Assembly (NCBI RefSeq): GCF_000455345.1
Contig: NZ_HG315691.1
Coordinates: forward strand, 380,191-444,190
DNA: 64,000 nucleotides
From: Halopiger goleimassiliensis
Lineage (GTDB): Archaea > Halobacteriota > Halobacteria > Halobacteriales > Natrialbaceae
Direction of reading: 5' to 3'
Positions within the stretch are counted from its first letter, which is position 1; every line of letters starts with the position of its first letter. A model generated the notes under the pieces. The model was not told where the DNA came from. It saw nothing but the letters and a program-made list of their open reading frames with translations, and did no database searches. Below, piece by piece: positions 8,932 to 18,373 of this stretch. The position numbers and the translations under genes are program-made.

Positions 8932-9771
8932 ATGGGCATCCTCTCTCGGACCTCCTACGTCATCCGGTCGAAGATCAACTCGCTGCTCAACCGGGCCGAG
9001 GACCCGACCCAGACGCTCGATTATTCCTACGAGCAGATGCGCGACCAGCTTCAGGAGGTCAAACGTGGCATCGCCGACCTGACCACGCAGAAAAAGCGCC
9101 TCGAGATGCAGAAACGCCGCCTCGAGGACAACGTCGAGAAACACAACGAGCAGGCCCGCACCGCGGTCCAGCAGGGTCGCGAGGATCTGGCGCGGCGCGC
9201 ACTCGAGAAGAAGAAGACGAAGATGAGCCAGATCGAGGATCTGGAGCGCCAGATCTCCGACCTGCAGAGCCAGCAGGACCAGCTCATCGAGCAGAAGGAC
9301 GAACTCCAGCAGCGCATCGAGGAGTTCCGCACCAAGAAGGAGACGATGAAGGCCCGCTACGAGGCCGCCGAGGCCAGTTCGACCGTCTCGGAGGCGATGA
9401 CCGCGACGGGCGAGGAGTTCGAGGACGTCGGTCGCGCGATCGAGCGCGCCGAAGAGAAGACCGAGGACATGGAGGCTCGCGCCGCCGCACTCGACGAACT
9501 CCACGAGTCCGGCGCGTTCGACGACGTCATCTCCGACAAGGACAGCATCGACCGCGAACTCGAGCAACTGTCGGCCGGCAGCGGCGTCGAGGCCGAACTC
9601 GAGACGCTCAAATCCGAGATGGGCGAAGGCGAGAGCGAGTCCGCCCCCGAGCCCGAACCGGAGGTCGAGGGCGAGGTCGACGAGTCCGAACTCGAGGACC
9701 TCGAGAACGAGGTCGACGACAGCGAGATCGAAGCCGAACTCGCGGAGCTACAGGACGAGGAGAACGCCTGA
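8932..9771 (+). CDS. pspA: PspA/IM30 family membrane-stress protein
   Basis: A 279-residue, almost entirely helical coiled-coil protein. The N-terminus (MGILSRTSYVIRSKINSLLN) is the amphipathic membrane-binding helix of the PspA/Vipp1/ESCRT-III superfamily. EDPTQTLDYSYEQM is the conserved follow-up. Residues 35-190 form long charged coiled coils, and the C-terminal 60 residues are a Glu-rich tail common in halophiles. Family members polymerise on and protect the cytoplasmic membrane. The gene has its own TATA box and stands alone downstream of the hydrolase/M23 pair. Confidence 0.88.
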   Translation: MGILSRTSYVIRSKINSLLNRAEDPTQTLDYSYEQMRDQLQEVKRGIADLTTQKKRLEMQKRRLEDNVEKHNEQARTAVQQGREDLARRALEKKKTKMSQIEDLERQISDLQSQQDQLIEQKDELQQRIEEFRTKKETMKARYEAAEASSTVSEAMTATGEEFEDVGRAIERAEEKTEDMEARAAALDELHESGAFDDVISDKDSIDRELEQLSAGSGVEAELETLKSEMGEGESESAPEPEPEVEGEVDESELEDLENEVDDSEIEAELAELQDEENA

Positions 9772-9837
9772 GCCGGTCCGCTGGAAGTCGGTTCCGGCGC
9801 AACCGCCGTCGGGTCGCCGTTCGATCGGCGGCAGCCG

Positions 9838-10347
9838 TCAGGAGGGCGTCCCCAGCACGGTGATGTCGTACTCGGCGACGTCGGACGGCGACTCGAGGAC
9901 GACGACCTGGAACTCCCACGCGTCGCCGCCCTCGAAGTCGCCCGTGCTGGCGAAATAGCGGCCGATCAGGTTGCCGGATTCGTTGTAGATGCGGGTCCGG
10001 ACTTCGGCGATCTGGATCCGGTCGCTCCCCGTGTTCTGGACCGTTCCCTGGATCGTCGACCCGAGGTAGCCGCTCTCGACGACGAACTCGTGATCGACCA
10101 GCGAGAGCGTCTCGAGCGGCGTCACCGAGTTGTTCGGCTCTTGCTGGGCGAGCGCGGTCGCCGCGGACATCTCCGACGCCGAGCGGTTGGAGGCGTTGGT
10201 GGCGGTTACGTCGCCGACGTTCCCCTCCTCGTAGGACGGCTCGCCCCCGAAGCCGCCCTCGCCGGTACAGCCGGCGGCCGCGCCGGCGATCCCCGTCCCG
10301 AGCGCTGCGAGGAGTCGACGGCGACTCGTCGACGCCGAGCGAGTCAT
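9838..10347 (-). CDS. Tat-exported lipoprotein with FxLYD-type domain
   Basis: A 169-residue protein beginning MTRSASTSRRRLLAAL, a Tat signal ending in the lipobox AAAGC. The mature part (VDHEFVVESGYLGSTIQGTV and GSDRIQIAEVRTRIYNESG) resembles the FxLYD beta-sandwich found in many haloarchaeal lipoproteins. A GTG 18 nt upstream is possible, but the ATG at 10347 gives a normal signal length. It probably sits on the outer face of the membrane. Function is unknown. It converges with pspA. Confidence 0.75.
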   Translation of the reverse strand: MTRSASTSRRRLLAALGTGIAGAAAGCTGEGGFGGEPSYEEGNVGDVTATNASNRSASEMSAATALAQQEPNNSVTPLETLSLVDHEFVVESGYLGSTIQGTVQNTGSDRIQIAEVRTRIYNESGNLIGRYFASTGDFEGGDAWEFQVVVLESPSDVAEYDITVLGTPS

Positions 10348-10607
10348 CTCCCTCGAGTCGTCCACGGGTCGTTTCCCTCACCGAGCATCGTACTAGCGCG
10401 ACACCGCCGACGCATTTCAGTGTAGGCCCTGAACCCTGCAGCCTGCAGGACGACCCTACCCCGAGGGGTGGCCACCTCGGCGATCGAGACGGTCGCGCGG
10501 CAGCGAACGAATCCGCGAAGGCGACTGCCGACGCACTACGGGCGGTTTCGGCGTCGGTGCCGTGTGCAACGCAGGCCCTTATTGTCGGGTCCGTGGACGG
10601 TGTCGGT

Positions 10608-11666
10608 ATGGGGTCCGCCGAGACCGAGACCGACGAAACGCTCGAGTCCTACGGGGCCGACGTGGGCGCGCAGGCGGGACCGCTGACCGGGTTCCGCGAG
10701 TGGTTCCTGATTCAGGGGAACCGATTGGCCGTCGCCGGACTGGTGTCGCTGGCCGTCTTCGTGTTAGTCGTCGGGTTACACGAACTCGGCGTCGTCAACT
10801 TCGTCAACCCGGACTCCGTCACGCGCGTCGCCAGTGGTATGATCGCGGGCACGTTCTCGCTCGTGACGCTGGTCGTCTCGGTCAACCAGCTCATCCTCTC
10901 CCAGGAGTTCGGCGCGGCGGGAAAAGCGCGCGACCGGTTCGAGAGCGTCGTGGACTTCCGCGAGGACGTCGCGAACGAGGCGGCCGTGCCCGCGACGCCG
11001 GCCGCACCAACGCGCGTACTCGATCTCATTATCGAATCGATCCGCCACGAGGCGACCCAGCTCGCCGACACCGTCGCGGACCACGACGACCGCGAGGTGC
11101 GCGAGACGGTCACGCGGTACACCAACAGCGTCCGGGAGCGGGCCGACCGGATCGACGAGACGCTCGAGGAATCGTCGTTCGGTACGTTCTCGGCCGTCTC
11201 GGCGGCGATCAACTACGACGAGGCCTGGCAGCTGTACGTCGCGACCCACCTGCGCAACGAGTACGCCGACGCGCTGTCGCCGAGCGCGAAGGAGCAACTC
11301 GACGAACTAATCGGCTCCCTGAAGCTGTTCAACGTGGCGCGAGAACAGTTCAAGACGACCTACCTCCAGCGGGAGCTAACGCGGTTCTCGCAGCTGACGA
11401 TCTACTGCGGGGTACCCTCGATCCTGTCGGCGATCCTCGTCGGCCTCCTGTACGCCGACTTCGCTGGCCCGAGCATCAGCGCCGCCGTTCTCCCCTACGT
11501 GGTGAGCGCACTGATCGTCGTCGTCCTCACGCCGCTCGCGCTGCTGGTCTCGTACATCCTCCGGACCGCGACCGTCACGCGCCGCACCGCGTCGGTCGGG
11601 CCGATGATCCCGCAGAAGGACCCCGACGAAGGCCCCTTCGACGTGGAGTACGGCGAGAAACGGTAG
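10608..11666 (+). CDS. Uncharacterised four-helix membrane protein, paralogue 1 of 5
   Basis: A 352-residue protein. Hydrophobic segments lie near residues 38-60 and 75-100, then a helical domain of about 150 polar residues, then two more hydrophobic segments. Conserved family blocks are NQLILSQEFG, FGTFSAVSAAINY, AREQFKTTYLQREL and ILRTATVTRRT. This copy is the most divergent in the last block. The ATG at 10608 has a TATA-like CTTATT at about 10577, so it is likely leaderless. It converges with paralogue 2. I do not recognise a named family; the pattern suggests a membrane channel or sensor, but nothing proves it. Confidence 0.75.
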   Translation: MGSAETETDETLESYGADVGAQAGPLTGFREWFLIQGNRLAVAGLVSLAVFVLVVGLHELGVVNFVNPDSVTRVASGMIAGTFSLVTLVVSVNQLILSQEFGAAGKARDRFESVVDFREDVANEAAVPATPAAPTRVLDLIIESIRHEATQLADTVADHDDREVRETVTRYTNSVRERADRIDETLEESSFGTFSAVSAAINYDEAWQLYVATHLRNEYADALSPSAKEQLDELIGSLKLFNVAREQFKTTYLQRELTRFSQLTIYCGVPSILSAILVGLLYADFAGPSISAAVLPYVVSALIVVVLTPLALLVSYILRTATVTRRTASVGPMIPQKDPDEGPFDVEYGEKR

Positions 11667-11673
11667 GTTCCCG

Positions 11674-12720
11674 CTACTCCCACTCGACGTCCGATCCGCG
11701 ATCCGTCTCGCGCAGGATGAAGGGACCGATCGCGAGCGTCCACTTCGCGACCGTGACGATCCGGAGGATGTACGACAGGAAGATCGCGAACGGTGCCACG
11801 CCGAGGGCGAAGCCGACGCCGACGATCAGCAGTCCGTGATCGAGCCCCGCCGTCGTCCCCGCCACGTCGCCGACCTCGAAGACCAGGATCATGTAGGCCG
11901 AGACCGCCAGCGCGGGCAGGGCGAGGGTCGCCAGCACCCGCGAGAGGGTGATGATCTCCCACCGGAAGTACAGCGTCTTGAAGTGCTCGCGGGCGGGACC
12001 GAAGAAGCCGAGCACCTCGAGCAGTTCCTCGAGTTCGTCGTCGACGGCGTCCGGAAGCGCCCCCTCGTGTCGGTTGCGCACCCGGTTGCCGGTGTAGATC
12101 TTCCAGGAGTAGTTGTACTCCAGCGCGGCCTTGACGACCTCGAACCGCCCGAACTCCTTTCCCTCGAGGCTGTCGGCGACTCGGTCGGCGTCGGCCGCGA
12201 CCCCCTCGGCGTACTCCCGGACGTCCGCACGAACCGCGTCGTCGAGCTCCGGGGCGGACTCGAGCGCGGCGAGGAGTTCGTCGGCGCGGTCGCCGGTCGC
12301 TTCGACGAGCCCCCGAAGGAACGCGGAGGGTTCGGGGGGACTGGTCGTCCGGCCGACGGCGTCCTCGGCGTCTCGCCGGAACTCGAGTGCGCCCGCCATC
12401 CGTTTGCGCTGGTCGTCGACCGGCCCGAGTTCCTCCGCGAGGACGAACTGGTTGAACGTCAACACGAGGGTGACGCCCATGATGATCCCGATGATGGTCG
12501 GGGTGAAGACGGCGGAGATCGGCGCGGGGTCGAACAGCTTCGAGATGGAGCCGGGGCCGAACTCGCCGAGGCCCACGAGGATGACGTACGAGACGGCGAG
12601 CATCGCGCCGGCCACGAGAACCCGATTCCCCTCGACCAGGAGCCACAGTACCGGACGGCCGCCGGGAACGCGATCGGCCATCGCGTTCGACGTCTCGGCG
12701 CTCCCGTCGGAGTCGCTCAT
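11674..12720 (-). CDS. Uncharacterised four-helix membrane protein, paralogue 2 of 5
   Basis: A 348-residue protein with the family layout: two N-terminal membrane segments, a central helical domain and two C-terminal segments. Family blocks read NQFVLAEELG, FGRFEVVKAALEYNYSWKIY, AREHFKTLYFRWE and ILRIVTVAKWTLAIGPFILR. The ATG at 12720 (MSDSDGSAETSN) is chosen because the preceding open residues are Arg/Cys-rich and unlike the paralogues. It is the only minus-strand member. It ends 8 nt from paralogue 1 and diverges from paralogue 3, with both promoters in 12721-12901. Confidence 0.78.
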   Translation of the reverse strand: MSDSDGSAETSNAMADRVPGGRPVLWLLVEGNRVLVAGAMLAVSYVILVGLGEFGPGSISKLFDPAPISAVFTPTIIGIIMGVTLVLTFNQFVLAEELGPVDDQRKRMAGALEFRRDAEDAVGRTTSPPEPSAFLRGLVEATGDRADELLAALESAPELDDAVRADVREYAEGVAADADRVADSLEGKEFGRFEVVKAALEYNYSWKIYTGNRVRNRHEGALPDAVDDELEELLEVLGFFGPAREHFKTLYFRWEIITLSRVLATLALPALAVSAYMILVFEVGDVAGTTAGLDHGLLIVGVGFALGVAPFAIFLSYILRIVTVAKWTLAIGPFILRETDRGSDVEWE

Positions 12721-12901
12721 ACGAACGACACACCAGCGCCGCTCGTACAAGCGTTGCCGTCGTTTGCACGCAGCCAACTCGATCCGCCGAGTGCCGGTCT
12801 CGCGGTCGCCGAACGGATCGGGCGCGGCCACGACCCGGACGCCCGTCGCGTCGCTCCGTACCGAGCGTACGCTTTTTCCCGCCGTCGTTGAGTGGCGGGG
12901 T

Positions 12902-13924
12902 ATGGACGCCGACGAACGGATCGACGAGGCGGTGAGCCGGAGCGATCTGGTTCACGAGCGCCTCCGCGAATCGCCGCTCAAACGGTGGATCCTCCTCGAC
13001 GGGAACCGATACGTGCTCGTGGGGGTGTTCTCGATCGTCGTTTTCTGCACCTGCGCCGGCATCGGCCTCGCCGGCTACATCCCCGTCACCGAGCCGGGAA
13101 CCGCGACGACGCTCGTCGGGTCGATCGTCGGCGGCACGCTCCCTTTTATCACGATCGTGCTCGCGATCAACCAGCTCGTCCTCTCGCAAGAACTGGGCTG
13201 GCCCGGCGACCTCGAGGAGCGGTTCGAGGGAATGGCCTCGTTCCGCCGTGAGGTCGAGGAGCTGACCGGCGAATCCGTGAGTCCGGCCGCGCCGGCGGAG
13301 TTCCTGCAGCTGATCGTCGCGACCGTCGTCGAGCGCGCGGAGACGCTGCGCCCGGTCGCGGAGCGGGTCGACGATCCGGCGGTCGCCTCGCTCCTCGAGG
13401 CGTTCGTCGACGCGGTCGCCGACGAGGGGAAGATCGTCACCGAATCGCTCGAGGGGACGGACTTCGGGACCTTCGAGACGCTGTCGTCGGTGCTCGGCCA
13501 CTTCAACGGTGCCCACCTCTACGCCGCTCGTCGGATCCGCGCGGACCACGCCGAGGAACTCCCCGACGACGCCCTCGAGTCGCTCGAGTACCTCGTCGAA
13601 CTGCTCGGTCACGTCGCGATCGCCCGCCAGACGTTCAAGTCGCTGTTCATGCAGTACGAACTGGCCTTCCTCTCGCAACTCCTCCTGGTCGTCGGCTTCC
13701 CGACGCTGCTCGGCGGCGGGCTCTTCACGATGACCTACCCGGCGATCGTCGACGCCGTCGGCGATCCGACCGTCCTCGTGCTCGTCGTCAGCGCCGCCGT
13801 CACGTTCGTCTTTCTCCCCTTCATCGTCCTCCTGGTCTACACGTTCCGCATCGCGTCGATCTCGAGTCGGACGGCGGACTTCGGGCCGTTCGTGCCCCGC
13901 GTGGAGGTCGATCTCGAGGACTGA
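12902..13924 (+). CDS. Uncharacterised four-helix membrane protein, paralogue 3 of 5
   Basis: A 340-residue protein. Family blocks read NQLVLSQELG, FGTFETLSSVLGHF, ARQTFKSLFMQYEL and TFRIASISSRTADFGPFVPR. The last block is less conserved than in paralogues 2, 4 and 5, grouping this copy loosely with paralogue 1. There are two N-terminal and two C-terminal membrane segments around a central acidic helical domain. The ATG at 12902 follows a TTTTTCCC stretch that may be part of its promoter. No charged catalytic motif is apparent. Confidence 0.77.
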   Translation: MDADERIDEAVSRSDLVHERLRESPLKRWILLDGNRYVLVGVFSIVVFCTCAGIGLAGYIPVTEPGTATTLVGSIVGGTLPFITIVLAINQLVLSQELGWPGDLEERFEGMASFRREVEELTGESVSPAAPAEFLQLIVATVVERAETLRPVAERVDDPAVASLLEAFVDAVADEGKIVTESLEGTDFGTFETLSSVLGHFNGAHLYAARRIRADHAEELPDDALESLEYLVELLGHVAIARQTFKSLFMQYELAFLSQLLLVVGFPTLLGGGLFTMTYPAIVDAVGDPTVLVLVVSAAVTFVFLPFIVLLVYTFRIASISSRTADFGPFVPRVEVDLED

Positions 13925-14036
13925 CGGTCGCGATCGATCCCCACGGTATCGTCCCGCTACGGCCACGCGTATTCGGTCTCCGCATCACCTTCCGGCAGGG
14001 GTATTTTACTCGCCGCCATCGTTCGTTTTTGCGGAA

Positions 14037-15065
14037 ATGAGCGATTCGGACTCGAGCGGGGTGTTGAGCCAGCGAGCGGACGTCGGCGGCCTGCGACTGT
14101 GGCTGTTGCTCCGGCTGAATCGGTGGCTCTTCACGGCGGCCGTGTTGTCGATCGTGTTCGTCGTACTGGTGGGAGCCAGTTGGATCGATCTCACGCCGGT
14201 ACGGATGATCGTCGAACAGCACAACGGCACCTTCTGGATCTTCTCGGCGTTCATCGGGGCGATCATCACGGGCACGTCGATCGTCGTCACGATCAACCAG
14301 CTCGTCCTCTCGCAGGAGCTCGGGGCGATCGGCGACCAGCGCGATCGCATGCAGGACGCGATGGACTTCCGGCAGGATCTGGAGGGGTCGCTCGACGAGG
14401 AGGACGCGACCCCGCCCGAACCGGCCGCTTTCCTCTACGAACTCGTCGACGGCATCCAGCGGGAGGCGAACGAACTCGAGGAGACCGTCGCGGACCAGCA
14501 CGGCGACGAGATCCAGGGGAAGGTCGCGGACTACGTCGACGACATCACGGACAACGCGCAGGTCGTCAAGGAGGACCTCGAGAACGCGCAGTTCGGCACC
14601 TTCGACGTGATCTGGAACGCCCTGAACTTCAACTACTCGCGGAAGATCTACGACGGGCGCAAGATCCGCGCCGATCACGGCGACGACCTCTCCGAGGAGG
14701 CGGACGAGGAACTCGACGAGATGATCGAGCTCCTGAAGTTCTTCGGGCCGGCCCGCGAACACTTCAAGACGCTGTACTTCCAGTGGGAGCTGATCAACCT
14801 CTCGCGGGCGCTGCTGTACGTCTCCGTGCCGGCACTCACCGTCATGGCGCTGTTGATGATGTACGTCGACGGGCAGGCGCTACCCGGCACGACGCTGGGA
14901 GCCGACAACCTCGTCTGGATCACCAGCGCGGGCTTCGTCGTCGGGATCGCGCCGTTCGTCGTCTTCATCGTCTACATCCTCCGGATCGCGACGGTGGCGA
15001 AGCGCACGCTCGCGATGGGACCCTTCATCCTGCGCGAATCGGAGCGCGACGAAGATCTGGGTTGA
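14037..15065 (+). CDS. Uncharacterised four-helix membrane protein, paralogue 4 of 5
   Basis: A 342-residue protein very close to paralogue 5 in its conserved blocks: NQLVLSQELGAIGDQRDRM, FGTFDVIWNALNFNYSRKIY, AREHFKTLYFQWELINLSR and ILRIATVAKRTLAMGPFILR. The same DNA string encoding HFKTLYFQWELINLSRA recurs nearly unchanged in paralogue 5, suggesting a recent duplication or gene conversion. TATTTTAC at 14002-14009 is 28 nt before the ATG and a good TATA box for a leaderless transcript. It has its own promoter rather than reading from paralogue 3. Confidence 0.8.
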   Translation: MSDSDSSGVLSQRADVGGLRLWLLLRLNRWLFTAAVLSIVFVVLVGASWIDLTPVRMIVEQHNGTFWIFSAFIGAIITGTSIVVTINQLVLSQELGAIGDQRDRMQDAMDFRQDLEGSLDEEDATPPEPAAFLYELVDGIQREANELEETVADQHGDEIQGKVADYVDDITDNAQVVKEDLENAQFGTFDVIWNALNFNYSRKIYDGRKIRADHGDDLSEEADEELDEMIELLKFFGPAREHFKTLYFQWELINLSRALLYVSVPALTVMALLMMYVDGQALPGTTLGADNLVWITSAGFVVGIAPFVVFIVYILRIATVAKRTLAMGPFILRESERDEDLG

Positions 15066-15175
15066 CTCGCGCCGACTCGGACCCGGTCGGTTCCGCGGTC
15101 CCGCGTTCGGTCTCGTCGTCCGCAACGCCTGCCGTAGCTATTTCCGCGCCGGACTGGTATCCTCGCCCTCGAGCG

Positions 15176-16216
15176 ATGAGCGCGAGCGACGGGTCCCAGC
15201 CGGGCGACACGATGGCCGAACGCAGCGCGGAGCCGACGTGGAAACATCGCCTGCTGTTGAACGCCAACCGCTGGCTCGTGACCGCCGGCCTGATGGCGTT
15301 CGTCTTCGTCGGCCTCCTGCTGGCGAGCGAACTCAGCCCGGTCTCCCTGCGGGCGCTGATCGGCGTCAAGGACCCCGTTCACACGCTCTTCCAGGCGCTG
15401 ACCACCGCGCTGATCACCGGCGTCACGCTCGTGGTGACGATTAACTCGCTGGTCCTCTCCCAGGAGCTGGGGGCCGTCGAGGACCAGCGCGAGCGCCTCG
15501 AGGGGGCGCTGGACTTCCGCGAGGACATCGAGCAGGCGATCGACGCGCCGGTCAGTCCGCCGGAACCGTCCTCGTTCCTCCGGGCGATCGTCGCCGCGTC
15601 CGCAGAGCGCGCGACGGACTTTCGGGACGCCGTCTCGGAGAGCCAGGACGACGAACTGATCGATCGCGTCGACGAGTTCGTCGACAACGTGACGACCCAC
15701 GCCGACGCGATCCAGAGCGAACTCGAGGACGCCCAGTTCGGCACCTACGCCGTCCTCAAGGCGGCGCTCGACTACAACTACTCCTGGAAGATCTTCCGGG
15801 CGCGCCGGATCAAGAACGCCCACGCCGACTCGTTTACCGACGAAGCGGGCGCGGCCTACGACGACCTGCTCGAGTCGCTGAAGTTCTTCGGCCTCGCCCG
15901 CGAGCACTTCAAGACGCTGTACTTCCAGTGGGAGCTGATCAACCTCTCGCGGGCGATGATGTACGTCGCCGTCCCCGCGCTCGTGGTGACGATGTCGATG
16001 CTGCTCTTTTTCGACGCCGACGCCGTGACGGGAACCGTCCTGGGCATCGACGCGCTGGTCTGGATCGTCGCGGCCGGGGCGACGGTCGCCGCGACGCCGT
16101 TTCTCCTGTTGATCGCGTTCATCCTTCGGATCGCGACGGTGGCGAAGCGGACGCTCGCGATCGGGCCGTTCATCCTGCGTGAGTCGAGCCGCGGCGAGGA
16201 GATCGACTGGGAGTGA
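15176..16216 (+). CDS. Uncharacterised four-helix membrane protein, paralogue 5 of 5
   Basis: A 346-residue protein. Family blocks read SLVLSQELGAVEDQRERL, FGTYAVLKAALDYNYSWKIF, AREHFKTLYFQWELINLSR and ILRIATVAKRTLAIGPFILR. The usual NQ before LVLSQELG is NS here. The ATG at 15176 (MSASDGSQPGD) is chosen; upstream residues in frame belong to the shadow of paralogue 4. The central domain (about residues 110-250) is rich in Glu and Asp and predicted helical. It is the last gene of the tandem group and ends 168 nt before a convergent cupin gene. Confidence 0.8.
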   Translation: MSASDGSQPGDTMAERSAEPTWKHRLLLNANRWLVTAGLMAFVFVGLLLASELSPVSLRALIGVKDPVHTLFQALTTALITGVTLVVTINSLVLSQELGAVEDQRERLEGALDFREDIEQAIDAPVSPPEPSSFLRAIVAASAERATDFRDAVSESQDDELIDRVDEFVDNVTTHADAIQSELEDAQFGTYAVLKAALDYNYSWKIFRARRIKNAHADSFTDEAGAAYDDLLESLKFFGLAREHFKTLYFQWELINLSRAMMYVAVPALVVTMSMLLFFDADAVTGTVLGIDALVWIVAAGATVAATPFLLLIAFILRIATVAKRTLAIGPFILRESSRGEEIDWE

Positions 16217-16385
16217 GTCGACGGACCGGTCGCGGCTGCGGCGACCGAAGCCGTGGCCGCCGGCATGTCCGGCGGCCTCGTCGGCGACCGCCGTCCGTCA
16301 CCGTTCGGACGACAGCGCTTCCGCCTTCGGGGACGGCACGTCGTTCTCCCGGTTCACCGCCGGCGACCCGGCTACGACGGGACCG

Positions 16386-16730
16386 CTACAGCGGCGCGCC
16401 GATCAGCACGAGCTTCGCTCGCTCGTCGCCGCGGTTGTGGATCTGGCGCGACTCGTCGGGGTCGAGCCGAAGCGCTTCGTCCGCCTCGAGCGTCACCGTC
16501 TCGTCGCGGTCGGTCAACTCGACCTCGATCACCCCCTCGACGACGTAGTAGACCTCCTCCTGTCCGGTTTCGGTCTCGTCGTGTTCCTTCCCCCTGGCGT
16601 CCGGTTCGAGTTCGAGGATCGAGACGCCGACGTGATCGGCCTCGAGTTCCTCCTTCAGGAACCACATGCCGCCGTACTCCTCGGGAATTACCGACTCCGG
16701 ATCGGTCTTGTGTGCGACGTCGTAGCCCAT
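16386..16730 (-). CDS. Small cupin-domain protein
   Basis: A 114-residue single-domain protein. GKEHDETETGQEEVYYVVEG fits cupin motif 1 (G...H.......E......G). DESRQIHNRGDERAKLV fits motif 2 with its His. Small cupins bind a metal and can act as isomerases, dioxygenases or sugar-binding regulators. This one shows no extra domain, so the reaction cannot be named. The ATG at 16730 gives a complete fold. It is divergent from the P-loop kinase gene. Confidence 0.85.
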   Translation of the reverse strand: MGYDVAHKTDPESVIPEEYGGMWFLKEELEADHVGVSILELEPDARGKEHDETETGQEEVYYVVEGVIEVELTDRDETVTLEADEALRLDPDESRQIHNRGDERAKLVLIGAPL

Positions 16731-16805
16731 GTGCAACCGTTCGACGGAGTCGCCTAAATCGGTAGGGGAACCGGCAGTCGCGGTTCCCGGAACCCGACGA
16801 CGGAA

Positions 16806-17336
16806 GTGTCCGCGACCCCTACGACGTGTGTGATCGTCGTCTGCTGTGGACCGCCGGGTGCCGGGAAGACCACCCTGACGACGGCGGTCCGCGACCGACT
16901 CGAGGGCGAGGGCGTCGACGTACGGTCGTATCACTCCGACGACTTCTCGCGGGGGACGTACGAGCGGTTGTACGCCCGGGCGGCGGTGGCGTCGCCATCG
17001 ACCGAACCGGCCGAACGGCCCGTCGTCACCCTCGTCGACGGCACCTTCTACCGCCGCGAGTGGCAACGGGTCTTCCGTACCCTCGAGTCCGTCCGGTTCG
17101 TCCGCGTGACCGCCGCCCTCGAGACCTGCCTCGAGCGCAACCGTCGGCGCGAGGACGCGATCGACGAGCGGGGCGTCCACGTCGTCTACCGGGAGTTCGA
17201 GCCGCCGGCGGCCGACCTCGTCATCGACACCGACGAGACGTCGCCCGCGGCGGCCGCCGAGCAGGTGACGGCCGCCGTCGGAGAGTGGCTCGAGTCGGAC
17301 CGGGACGCGGACGCCGACCGTGCGTCGCGTCCCTGA
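16806..17336 (+). CDS. P-loop kinase of the AAA_33 / PSTK-like group
   Basis: A 176-residue protein. GPPGAGKT at residues 15-22 is the Walker A loop. SYHSDDFSR has the DD typical of small-molecule and tRNA-linked kinases such as L-seryl-tRNA(Sec) kinase and adenylylsulfate kinase. VTLVDGTFYRREWQ is the likely second acidic site, and RNRRRED resembles the Arg lid. The start is GTG at 16806; no ATG lies before the Walker loop. The protein is shorter than true PSTK and no selenocysteine gene is nearby, so the phosphorylated substrate is open. Confidence 0.72.
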   Translation: MSATPTTCVIVVCCGPPGAGKTTLTTAVRDRLEGEGVDVRSYHSDDFSRGTYERLYARAAVASPSTEPAERPVVTLVDGTFYRREWQRVFRTLESVRFVRVTAALETCLERNRRREDAIDERGVHVVYREFEPPAADLVIDTDETSPAAAAEQVTAAVGEWLESDRDADADRASRP

Positions 17337-17350
17337 TGGAGCGCGGCGGC

Positions 17351-18373
17351 CTACCAGTCGAACAGCGAGAACTCCTCCGGGAGCCGATCGGGCGTCAGGT
17401 AGTCGGGGACGGTTTCCCAGGCGAGTGCGTCCTCGCCCGGAACCGCGTCGGTGTCGAGGTCGGGGTCCTCGGCCGGCTCGAGGTCGCGGTACGCCGCCGG
17501 CGGGGCGTCGTGGGCGTAGACGCCGTCGGGATGGTCGATCGTCCAGACGTGCAGCATACAGGGCGTGCGACAGGGCAGCCGCTTCTCGCCGTCGGTGAGG
17601 TCGCCGCCGTACGCTTGGCGATAGAACCACCACGCGAACCGACCGGGGAGGCCGGCGTGAGAGTGCCAGGGCGAACATCGCTCCCCGGCGGCCCCCTCGG
17701 CGTCGCGGGCCTCGTCGGCGCGTCCGTCGGAGGCGGCCCCGTCGGCGCGTCCGTCGTGGCTGTCGTCGTGCTGTCCGTCGTGGCCGTCGCCGTGATTCGG
17801 TCCCGCCGCCTCGAGGTCGATCGGGTCGTTCGCGTCGGTGATCGGCCCCCGGAAGCCGTCGTCGTCGGCCCGGTAGACCGCGGGCGGGACGACGGGCTCG
17901 CCGTTCCGGGTCGCGACGAACATCGCGCCGATCGAGCGCCAGGAGTCGTTGTCGACCAGCACCGACTCGGGTCGGTCGGGGTCGAGAATCCGGTCGTCGC
18001 CGATGTACTCCGGGTTGAGCCAGTGAGACCAGCCGTCCTCGTCGACGACGTCCAGCGCGTCGAAGTAGGGTCTGTACCCCGCCTCGGCCAGCGCCCCGGC
18101 GTCGGGATAGCGCCGCTCGAGCGTCTCTCGGACCGCGGCCCGCAACTCGACCGTCGCGGGGTGGTCGTCCGCACACGCGGCCGTGGTCGCCCCCTCGCAA
18201 TGGGCCATGCTCGGGTGGAGGGTCGCCTCGGGACAGCGGTCGTCGAACGGGAGGTCGACCGCCTGCTCGCGACCTGCACTCGCGTTGCCGACCCCGACGG
18301 TCGAGACGGTGATCGTCGCGGCCGATGCGCGCAACAGGGTTCGCCGGGAGACGTCCGAACTGTCGTCGGTCAT
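17351..18373 (-). CDS. Tat-exported protein with His/Asp-rich insert, function unknown
   Basis: A 340-residue protein beginning MTDDSSDVSRRTLLRASAAT, a Tat signal with a likely cleavage after NASAG. No lipobox is present, so it is probably secreted. The mature part holds several Cys (CPEATLH, AHCEGATTAACADD, CSPWHSH, CRTPCMLH) and many aromatic motifs. Around residues 205-240 an insert of repeated GHDG/HDDSHDG/GRAD units could bind metal. I do not recognise the family. Conserved His, Cys and Trp residues hint at a metalloprotein. It ends 14 nt from the convergent kinase gene. Confidence 0.65.
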   Translation of the reverse strand: MTDDSSDVSRRTLLRASAATITVSTVGVGNASAGREQAVDLPFDDRCPEATLHPSMAHCEGATTAACADDHPATVELRAAVRETLERRYPDAGALAEAGYRPYFDALDVVDEDGWSHWLNPEYIGDDRILDPDRPESVLVDNDSWRSIGAMFVATRNGEPVVPPAVYRADDDGFRGPITDANDPIDLEAAGPNHGDGHDGQHDDSHDGRADGAASDGRADEARDAEGAAGERCSPWHSHAGLPGRFAWWFYRQAYGGDLTDGEKRLPCRTPCMLHVWTIDHPDGVYAHDAPPAAYRDLEPAEDPDLDTDAVPGEDALAWETVPDYLTPDRLPEEFSLFDW

